Assembly (NCBI GenBank): GCA_023091665.1
Contig: JALJCQ010000030.1
Span: 2,792,501 to 2,856,500 of the forward strand
Length of the DNA stretch: 64,000 bases
Source of the DNA: Pythium myriotylum
Taxonomy: Eukaryota; Oomycota; Peronosporomycetes; Pythiales; Pythiaceae
Reading direction: 5' to 3'
Positions within the stretch are counted from its first letter, which is position 1. Each line of letters starts with the position of its first letter. Shown one piece after another: positions 37,102-46,800 of the stretch. A program made the position numbers and the translations under genes. Below the pieces are notes generated by a model, which was not told where the DNA came from, ran no database searches, and worked only from the letters and a program-made list of their open reading frames with translations.

Positions 37102-40100
37102 ATGGAGCCGGCCGCTGCTCGCGTCGCGGGAGCTCTCGCGACTCCGCAGGGCGCGCCCCACGGCGGCCACGTCCTCGACGCGCTGAGCGAGTTTCTCGGC
37201 TCCTCCTGTGCCGCGTATGAGCCTCGAGGTGGCTTTGCAGCCCCAGCGATTCAGCTGAACGCCGCGCCGCCTCCAAGCCTTGAGGAGAGTTCCCACGAGC
37301 AGGCGTTCGGCTTCATGTTTGCAGACGAGATGAAAGTCGTTCGGCAGCTGCAGGCAAAGTGTGTCCAGGGACGGGACCTTTTCCTCAGAATCTACTTCGC
37401 ACGCGGAATCGCTACTGCCATTCCTCCGTCACCACCTCCGTCAACCGAGGCCGCTGAGGTGGCCAAGCTCCTGCGATATTATGGCGGCGTTTACGAAAGT
37501 ACCGATTCGTAGGTCTCGTTGAAGTGGGAAGGAGCAATTCTGACGCTCGTTGTGATGAGCAGTGCTCAAGCCCCAGGTTGCCAAGCTGCGAATGCTCTGC
37601 GACTACTGTACCGGGACTGTTGGCGTGCTAAGCGACACCATCCAGCGAATAGCTGCTCAAGAGAATACCCACCGCATCATCCCCGACATTCTTCTTGATA
37701 GCATTCTCGATTTGATGGATATCGTGATTCAAATGAATCAGCTTCATGACAGAAAAGGCAGTCTGCGAAATGACTTCTCGCTGTTCAAGAGGTGACGAGT
37801 CGTGAAGAGATAGGTAGCATTGGCGAAACTAACATGCGCGTACTCAGAGCTTTCAAGCATGTTCAAGGCGATGTATCCGACTCGGAATGCGTCCATAAGG
37901 AAATTCAAAGATTGCAAGAGTTTGTAGGCAGTACCGCTCAGTCAAATAGTGCGATCTGGGATTCGTTACGGCACAATCTATCAAGCGTGAAGCGGTGAGC
38001 CCGAGAAAGCACTAGCTTCGAAGTAGTCCGCTTACTTTTGTTTGCTTTCTCGTACCAAAGCTTCGGTCAAGTCATTTTCCTTCTAATCCGACAATGCATC
38101 GAACATCTCGAGTCGTCACGGTGTCTACTTCCTCACGAGCGATTTAAGTTTATTCGTGTACTTCCATGTCTAACGGCGGTGCTCGATGCTGATCCTCTTC
38201 GAGGTAGCGTGAGTGGCTTTCTCAGCGCAGAAAGAAAATTGATCGAGGCGGTACGTCTCATTGAGCTTACTGTCTTCTTGGCTTGTGTCTACTCACCTCA
38301 AACACAGACAGGGAGAATCGTCAGTAGATACCCAGTAGTACCGATTTTTGCAGATCTCTACCACAAGCCGCTATGTCTGGTCCAGTCAATGAGTCTTGGT
38401 GCGAAGTCAGAAAACGGATTTGCATCAGAGCGTAGCTGGGACGTAGCGTACGATCTTCTCAGTACACTAACTCGAGCAAGACGAGATTGTGCCGAGTTCT
38501 TACCACGTTTGATGTTCGCACTCAACAAGGTCCGGACTAGCAGAGCTTTCCTGTTTTGTGCAATGAACTGAATGGTGTCAACCAGATAAAAAAGCCTTCT
38601 CCTCGAGAAGATGACGTAGTTCTAGCCGCAACAATCACGAACCTTACGATTGAAGGAATTCGATTGCTCAGTCAGTGGAAAGCGAGTCTCCTTCTCTTCT
38701 TCTCGTCCAAACACCAGGTATGTAAGCTTCGAGACGACTTTATACACATAACCAATGGCGCACGACGCGTATGGGATGGTGGCGTAGAGGCCAAAGAGCG
38801 ATGACGAGTTGGAGCACATGGGCGTGTCTCTGAGTAGCCCGTACCTGGAGTATAAACGAGTCATCACCTACAATTTTGAACCTGAAGAACTGAGATCGGT
38901 AGCATCGGTTGTAGAACTGATCAAGACTGTGGCCCACGTGTTTCAACAGCACTCAGCGAGAATCATTCCGTGCATCCGCCTGAGTGTATACCGACGCGTG
39001 CAACAGTTTGTTCAGCATGTACTAATGACAATACTTCACCGAGCTGACAAGAAGAAACACTCCAGTGCAAAAGCTTTGCAAGATATTCGATTGATGGTGC
39101 GTACCGCGTCAATCTAGCCAGCATATCGAAGTTCTCATACGAGGGCGCTTTGGTAGTGTGGCGACTGGATACGCGATGACACTCCAACGGACGATTTCAA
39201 GAAACGACGTCGAGAACGCCGATTCCCGAGTATGGGGAGTCGAAATGTGCCGCCAACCCGCTCACAGCTGCAGATGCTGCGCACAGCAGTCAATTCAACT
39301 TATGCCAAGAAGACGAGCAGTGAATGGGAGCCCAAGGCAAACATTTTTTCTTTCCACAGGGAACTAAAAAGGTACGTTGTTTCCTATCACTGAATGACCT
39401 GATCAGATATCTGAGTGGCATCGACGATCTAGCTCAGATAGAGATAAACTGCAAGCATTCTACGATCAAACTGCGGACTACGGTATGCTTCTCGACCTCG
39501 ACAGCACCGTCACTTCTCTCTCGTCGTTTTCGGAATTAATGTATCGAGAACTCTTTCTTGAGGCTGCAAAGTCACCGCAATTACCCGTCGATGACTCACT
39601 TCCTTGGCTGATACTGGCGCGTGGAGGAATAGATGGACCAAATACGTTGGATTTACCGATGGTGCTCTCTATCTTGAACATCTACAACGACGCAGGGATG
39701 CATCTTCTACAGATTTCTGAACAGGTATCTGTGTACGACGAAGTAGTCGCTGAAGCTAAGCTCTTCTTCGATAATATGATCTACGTTGTCGCAGAGTGCC
39801 TGTTTACGGCAGCGAAGAATGAAGTTGGTCGAGCACTCGTTGGCACCAAATGGCTATCGAAGCTTCATGGATCTCGTGATGAACCACCAAGCTCCAATAA
39901 TTCTCCGTTGTTATTTCGAAACCTTCGCGCAATTAGTTTGACCCGGTATACCGAAATTCTCGATGAGACGTGCGACGTTGTTGCCCTCGTCAGCAGTCAC
40001 ATCAACGCAAGGTTTATACGAGATCTGCGGTCTGCATTTGCTCGAGTTGCTCGGGCTGATTTGACTGTCTTCATAGCAGCCGCGGATTTGTTGGAGTTAC

Positions 40101-41657
40101 TTCGGCGAGCGCACTCCTTGTTCTCCGATGTGTTCTTGTTAGATAGCTTCGATTTCATGTGGCACGCGATATTGAAATCTCCAGGCTCAGGACCTAGAAA
40201 CCCGTCAAATCGACGGCTTCGACAGATTGCCTCAGCGGCGCTTACCCAAGATCTTGCTGCGAAGTACGGGTTCAATTTCCGCACTCAAAGATTCTTTCGG
40301 ACTCCCCTCCCTGTAGAGCTCAAGTCTCACTCGACCAAAAACGGAGTGGCGAACATATCGAATTTGCAGTCACCGAGAGATACGTCGCTGGCAACATCCA
40401 AGAACATGTTGAATGGTGTCGGTCTTGATCGGGATTGCCGCGTTGGTTTTGATCTTGTCCACCAGCCATTTCGAAGTTTCGTAGGGTCGGTCTCATTCAC
40501 GGAGTCTTCTAGTCTCACCATTACTCAAAAATCTTTTGTGCCTGCAGACTACCGCATTTTGAAGCCATCTTTTCATTTCTCTCAGAATCGGATGTGGTTG
40601 GAACCGTCGCTGACTGCGCCGATTTGATAATGTCTCAGGTTAGTCGTCAAAAGTTAAACCTACCGGTATCTGATCAACCATTGATTGCCATTCCACACCT
40701 CAGATCGAGGACGTCGTCCACCTCTTTGTTCCAGTTCTGGGCTCGGCTATACCGCCATATCGGCACCCAAGAGTTCTCTATCGCACTGAAGGTCCATGGT
40801 TAAAGCGTAGACAGTTCTTTACCACCCTCTAAAAGTTCTTTTGTAGGATGCTTCGGGTACTTTGAAGGCAAGTTCAGGCACATCATGGACTCGAAAGAAC
40901 TCGAGGCACATGTTTTCCATTCCCTTCGGATGTTTGGAAATAGCCTTCTGGCAATTTACTTTATGCAGCAGGTGAAGGTTAGTACGCACGATCAACGTCA
41001 TTCTTCGACAATCGTCTGGCTGAACGGCATTTATTCCACGTATAGAGAGCACAGAAGCAAGAGCGCACAGAGATGAAAAATCCTCCCGAACTGTTCGTCC
41101 ACACTCTTCAGCGCATCCACGCCTTTCTCGTTGAGACAGACCTCACGAACAAATGGAAAGCTGGTTCAAGCACGAATCCAGAACTGTTAGACAATCCGTC
41201 GGCATTCTTCCTTGTTTGGAATGCGGTCGAGTTTCTGAGCTGCTCCCAGCGCCATGGCAACTCGGGTTGCTATCGAGAAAAATACGGAGAAGGCATATAC
41301 TTTGCGGGTTGCACATTGATCCACCTTCTAGGCCAGCGAACTCAGTATGAACACTGGAATCCCAGTCAATTTGTTCTCGATACCCACGCGTACGATAGCT
41401 CAAGGGAGCGAGCTCTGTCGGAGATACAACGGAACTCCAGAGGTCGAAAGTCTTCGTCATCCACTTCTCGCCCTGGTGATGTGCATGCTGTGGGAACTCT
41501 CGACTCAGACATGGTCACAAACGCGAAGATGTTCGTGACGCAAGCGACTCAAATGCGCCTGACATGCAAGAACATCTTTTCTTTACTGGAAAGCGTATGG
41601 TCAGCCCCGAAGAGCAGTGAAGTAGAACTTCGTGCCGAAATCACACCACCTTCCTAA
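37102..41657 (+). CDS. CYFIP1: CYFIP/Sra-1/PIR121, SCAR/WAVE complex subunit
   Basis: I assemble 13 exons: 37102-37498, 37563-37791, 37848-37994, 38061-38250, 38308-38529, 38586-38717, 38797-39096, 39157-39371, 39433-40511, 40586-40638, 40704-40791, 40847-40971 and 41055-41657. They give 1259 residues in one frame, close to the 1253 of human CYFIP1. Family landmarks occur in order: LKPQVAKLRMLCDY, NDFSLFKRAFKHV, VVPIFADL, GIRLLSQW, LQDIRLMCGDW, RSQLQMLRTAV, LMYRELFLEAAK, VDDSLPWLI, IYNDAGMHLL, FVGSVSF, GYFEGKFRHIMDSKEL, and GIYFAGCTLIHLLGQ. CYFIP is the Rac-binding subunit of the pentameric SCAR/WAVE complex that activates Arp2/3. About 65 residues near the C-terminal third (after FMQQ) seem missing relative to animal CYFIP; either a real deletion or a missed exon in the 83-bp intron region. 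Confidence 0.88.
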
Positions 41658-41758
41658 GTGAAAAACGTGCACGTAACATCCAGTATAGTGTCAAGTCCTT
41701 CTCATAGAATCTATTCCATCACACCACGTAATTAAATGGAACTCGCCTTCACAGCGCT

Positions 41759-42601
41759 TCAGGAGAAAAAGTAGAGAACGATCACGGCAAATAGCAGCGA
41801 GCCGACGCAGCCATACGCAGCTAACGTATGGTCCTGCAAGATGTGACGATCCTTCGCAACGGCGTTTGCTAGACCTCCGACTCCTCCGATCGCCGGTTGT
41901 CCTCCACTCAATGTTGACACTGGACTACCGTCCTCGGCTGTGAGCAGGCTTTGCTTCAAAGCCTCTTGCTCCGCGACGCGCTTGTGATGTAAGTCAACAA
42001 GCTCAGGGAAGAGCTTGCGGAAGATCGCATTGCCGCTGTTGGCCTCCAACGATTGGGCAGCGTATTTGCGTTTCTGAGACCAAGAGAGTCAGGAACGGCA
42101 ACGACGACACTCCGAGAGACACAGTGTGTACCCACCTGTACGTCCGTTGTGTTGATACTTCCTAGCGTGGGTTGGCTCTCGAGCTGCAATTGAGAATGAA
42201 ACGTGCGTGAGTCGCTCGCCTCCAACTGCTTCTGAACGATCTGAGTTCCCGCGTACCATGAACGAGTAGAGTCCTGTCAGGATCGAGCTGACCGACCACA
42301 TGGGGTTCCACGTCTCTGGGTGGAAGTCCGACATGCTCAAGCAGAGGCGCTGGTTCGTTTTGAAGCGGCCGTTGGGCGTCATCATCAGCACGGACGGGGG
42401 CTTCATCGGGTACTCGGGGGGAAACTTGAGGACGCCGTGGTAGAAGCCGCCTTCGTACGGCGTGCCCTGCGTGCCCGTGATCACGTAGTGCCACTCGAGG
42501 ATGTTGGACTCGAGCGGCAGCGCCTGGATGTTCTCCACGGGCTTGCGCTGCAGCGCCAGGTACTCTTTCCGGAGTCGTTTCGTCGCCATCGCCGACGCCA
42601 T
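41759..42601 (-). CDS. UBE2J2: Ubiquitin-conjugating enzyme E2 J2 / Ubc6-type, membrane-anchored
   Basis: Three exons on the minus strand, 42601-42257, 42183-42136 and 42073-41759, with introns of 73 and 62 bp, encode 235 residues. The UBC domain has [24 protein letters not shown] and the catalytic region [16 protein letters not shown] with the active Cys. The second exon ([16 protein letters not shown]) and the start of the third ([14 protein letters not shown]) align with UBE2J2. The C-terminal [19 protein letters not shown] is a single tail-anchor membrane segment. Ubc6/UBE2J2 works in ER-associated degradation with ER-resident E3 ligases. An E2F-like GCGGGAAA occurs upstream (42643-42650), perhaps by chance. 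It is convergent with CYFIP (101 bp) and tandem with a paralogue immediately upstream. Confidence 0.93.
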
Positions 42602-42915
42602 CTTGGCGAGTCGCTCCTGGGGGCAATTCGAGGGCTCAGCTCGCGGGAAACGGCGCGTTCGAAGCGCCTCGACGCGGACGATCAGCGGGGCGTGGTGGAG
42701 GCGGCGGAAGCGGCGCAGAGGCGACTCCAGCGGCGGCGCAGGGCGGGCGACGCGGCAAGTCGTTGGACCTTCTCGCGCTGCGGAAGTGGGCTGAAGCAAA
42801 TCGACCGCTCGGGCTCGGTTAAAACCGTTTTTTGGATTTCGTGTGGACCACCTCGATATGCAACATAACGCATTGTAGTACATGCAGGATACGGCGTTCT
42901 GCCTTCTCTATCTCT
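42602..42915. other. Intergenic region between tandem E2 genes
   Basis: About 314 bp holding the promoter of the anchored E2 and the 3' flank of its paralogue. A GCGGGAAA motif lies at 42643-42650. No membrane-segment exon for the upstream paralogue could be found here. Confidence 0.4.
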
Positions 42916-43552
42916 CTATCTCTCGGCGTGGAGCGCGACGAGATCCGGGAAGAGCGTCTTGAAGATCTTGTCGTCGCAGTTGAACGCGAGCGAAGTCTTG
43001 GCGAACTCTCGTTTCTGCGTCGAAGAGGAATTAGAAGAGAGCGTCAACGAGGCGTTCAGCCAGGAGCGAAAACTCGATACCTCGTCGTCCGTCGTCTCGA
43101 TGCCGCCCGTCGTGATCTCCTTGTCGAGCTTCGTGCATAGCACAGACACAGACACAGCCGTGCATTTGTCAGTACGATGCGCGACCCTGTGCTGCGATGC
43201 CACGCACCATGAACGAGTAGAGCCCGGTGAGGATGGATCCGACCGTCCAGAGCGGGTTCCACGTCTCCGGGTGGAAGTCCGACATGCTCAAGCAGATGCG
43301 GCGGTTGACTTCGAAGCGGCCGTTGGGCGTGATCATCATGATGGACGGCGGCTTCATCGGGTACTCGGGCGGGAACTTGAGCTTGCCGTGGTAGAAGCCG
43401 CCTTCGTACGGCGTGCCCTGCGTGCCCGTGATCACGTAGTGCCACTCGAGAATGTTCTTCTCCAGCGGCGCCGCGCGGATGTTCTCCACGGGCTTGCGCT
43501 GCAGCGCCAGGTACTCCTTCCGCAGGCGGTTCGTCGCCATCGACGAGGCCAT
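42916..43552 (-). CDS. UBE2J2-type E2 paralogue lacking the membrane anchor
   Basis: Three exons on the minus strand, 43552-43208, 43128-43081 and 43014-42916, encode 163 residues. Exon lengths of the first two (345 and 48 bp) are identical to the neighbouring anchored gene, proving tandem duplication. The UBC core is intact: [24 protein letters not shown] and [16 protein letters not shown] with the catalytic Cys. The third exon starts KREFAKTSLAFNC and stops at LVALHAER, so the entire 60-70 residue tail with the transmembrane segment is missing. A soluble E2 is inferred. The second intron is 66 bp and free of in-frame stops, so its retention would add 22 residues without a frameshift. Confidence 0.88.
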
Positions 43553-43700
43553 CGTAGCTCCTCGTGGGTGTGCGTTCGCGAGTGCATCTTGGCGAGCTCT
43601 TCCTCTCTCTCATTGGTCCATATCATGCCATATCCTACCGCCATTGGTTGTAACTGCTCTCTGTATTAAACCTATGCACCTACCCCTTGTAGGTGCATTG

Positions 43701-43717
43701 CCCCCCCCCCCCCCCCC
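43701..43717. repeat. Homopolymer C17
   Basis: A run of 17 C just upstream of the polymerase alpha promoter elements; could form G-quadruplex or i-motif structures and is prone to length variation. Confidence 0.9.
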
Positions 43718-43722
43718 AGCGG

Positions 43723-43752
43723 TTTTGGCGGGAACCGCGGCCGTCCCGCCAA
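43723..43752 (+). promoter_or_regulatory. Paired inverted E2F-like sites upstream of POLA1
   Basis: TTTTGGCGGGAA at 43723-43734 is a near-ideal E2F site. TCCCGCCAA at 43744-43752 is a second site in the opposite orientation. The pair lies 62-91 nt upstream of the ATG of DNA polymerase alpha, a classic E2F target in animals and plants. Confidence 0.6.
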
Positions 43753-43813
43753 GAGCTCTTGGAGGTGAGAGGCCCGCAGATCCGAACTGAGCTTCCTCCC
43801 GCCGAACGCAGCC

Positions 43814-46800
43814 ATGAGCTCTCGGCGCGCGTCCGCCGACTCGCGCGCGGGCTCGTCGGGCCGCCGCAGCGCGCTCGAGGAGATCCGCCGCCTGCGCGAG
43901 GGCGGCGACGGCGGCGAGCCCGCGTCGCGCATCGCGACCTACAAGCCCGTCGAGGACTCGGTCTTCAAGACCGTCACGGAGGAAGAGTACGAGGAGATCG
44001 TGCGCCAGCGACGCACGGCGCTGCCCTTCGTCGAGAACGACGACGCCGCGCTCGGGTACTTTGACGACGGCGAGGAGCAGTTCTTCGAGTCGGACGAAGA
44101 GCGCAACGGCGCCGGCGACGACGACGCCGACGACGACGACGGAGTCGCCGGTAAGAAGCGCAGCGCCGGCGCGCTCTCCAGCGCGTACGCGCGCCGCGCG
44201 AAGAAGATCCAGCGCGCCAAGCTGGGCGGCCGCGGCGACCAGAAGATCACCAACATGTTCTTCGCGGCGTCCAAGCCCGGCGCGGCGCCCGGTGCCGGCG
44301 CGCGAAAGCCAGCGCGGGCGAATGTGAAGCGCGATATCGACCTGGACAGCATGCTCGACGACCTCACGACCAACCCCACGGAGACGCGGTCGACGTACAC
44401 TCGCCCCGTGTCCTACTCGTCCGGGTCCTCGTTCTCGGCCTCGAACGGCTCGACCGCGTACGGCTCGTCTCGGCCGGCTCCTGTGTCTAGATCGCTCGTG
44501 CGAGAGATCGAGGATGATGATGAACCAGCGGATGGTGACGTCGATATGAACGGCGACGCGTTCGACGACAATGGCTTTGAGCCGGAAGAGGCACCCTCAG
44601 CTGACGAGCCCATGGAGGACGCGAATGGAGAGCAAGCAGACGAAGCGCGAGAAGCACCGGAGAAGGCAGAGGAGGAAGACGAGAAACCACAGGAACCAGT
44701 GCTCAGCAAGCGAGAGTTGCTCTTGCGCAAAGCACGAGAGGCGCAGCTGCAGACGACTGCGCCGACTGCTCGCGCACTCGCTGAGCCGGAAGTCAAGGCC
44801 GAAGAACCGGTGAAGAAGCAGCAGCAGCTCAGCGGTCCGCTGGCCGACGTGCCTTCCAACGAAGTGTCCGAGTGGTGGACGGTGGGCGGGGGCGACGCCA
44901 GCACGGACGCCAGCAGCGGTGTCGCACCAAGTGCTGAGGCTGAGATCCCAACGTCGAGTGACTCGTTGCAAATGTTCTGGATGGACGCAGTCGAAGTGCG
45001 CGACCGTCCAGGCAAGATCTACCTCATTGGCAAGATCAAATCTACCCCAACCAACGGCTCCAGCGGTCCGGCGTATAAGAGCTGCTGCGTCGTCGTGAAC
45101 AATCTCGACCGATACATGTACCTTGTGCCCCGGCTTTCCGAGGAAGAACACGGATCGACGGTGCTCAAGGACCTTCCCAAAGATAAGCAGCAGCAGCACT
45201 GGATGGAGATGCACCAGGAGATCCGCAAGATCCTTGTGCCGTCCTGTATAACTGACCGGAAGGATCAGGATGTGTTTAAGACCAAACTTGTCGAGCGAGA
45301 CTATGCTTTCGAGCTCGCTGATATGCCGCGCGGGAAGAACATCTTCCTCAAGGTAAAGTATCCAGCTCGGTACCCTGCCCCGCCGTCAGACGTATGCTCG
45401 CGAGGTGGACGAACATTCACGAGGATTTGTGGTGCGTTTACCCGGCCGCTAGAGAACTTTCTCCTTCGTCGCAAATTGCTTGGCCCGGGATGGATCGAGA
45501 TTAAGAATGTGAGCAAGACCAAGGAGAGTGTGAGTTTCTGCAACGTTGAGTACGAGACTTTCGACGCCAAGTTCGTGAGCTCGATGCAAGGAAGCGGGCT
45601 CCAACCCCCGCCACTCAACGTGATGAGCATAAGTCTGAAGACGTTCTGCAACCCGCAGACCGGGAAACATGAGATCGTTGCGCTGTCGACCGTCACCGAG
45701 AGCGGCGTTAGTTCTGAGGGCGGCGCCGCCCCGAAGCGCAATCGCATTTCCCACTTCACGGTGATCCGCCCGTTGGACTCCGAGTCGGGCTTCCCTACTC
45801 AATACGTCGAGACGGCCAAGTCTGATCCTCGGTTCAACAGCGCCGCGAACAAAGCGAACGAAACACTCCATGTCGAGTTTAACGAGCGTGCAGTGATCAG
45901 CTACTTCCTCAACCGTGTGCAGCGAGAAGATCCAGACGTGATTGTAGGCCACAACCTTCACAAGTACATTCTCGACCTCCTAATTTCGCGCGTCGAGTTT
46001 TACCACCTTGGCGGCTTCTGGTCCAAGATCACTCGCATGCGCCGTGGTCGCTTGACTCCTATGAACGTCGGCGAAGGCTGGAACGAGTACCGCATGGACG
46101 ATACGATCAACGGTCGCCTATTCTGTGATACTTACGTGTCCTCCAAGGAACTTCTGACGTCTCAGAACAACTACTCGCTCTCTCACCTCGTGCAGTCACT
46201 GCTAAAGAAGCAGCGAATGGATGTCGAGATGAACGACATTCCCCAGATTCTCCATGGTGGCCCCCAAAACTTCGTGCGGTTCTTACGTCACACGCTCGAC
46301 GACGCCATGTTTGTGCTGCAACTCATGCACAAGTTAGAGGTGCTGCCGCTGTCGAAGCAACTTGCCAATCTGTGTGGCTACCTGTGGACGCGAACGCTCG
46401 AGGGCAACAAACGCGCCGAGCGAATCGAGTACCTGCTGCTTCACGAGTTCAGTCGCTCCAAACACAAGTTCATCGTCCCAGAGAAATTCGGCAACAAGAA
46501 GGCGGATGGCGACAAAGGCGGCCGACGTAAAGAGGCCGCGTATGCTGGTGGTATGGTGTTTGCTCCAAAGAAAGGTTTGTACGACAACTTCGTCGTGCTG
46601 TTGGATTTCAACAGTTTGTACCCGTCGATCATCCGCGAGTACAACATTTGCTTCACGACTGTTGAACGAAAGTTAATGGACGACGCCGGCAACGTCGCGC
46701 CGTCGGCCTCCAGCTCGAAAAAGTCTAAGAGCAAGAAGGCCAAGGCCGTTGCGGCCCCGAACGCTCAAGTCGAGGACGCCGGGGACGACGATATGGTTGA

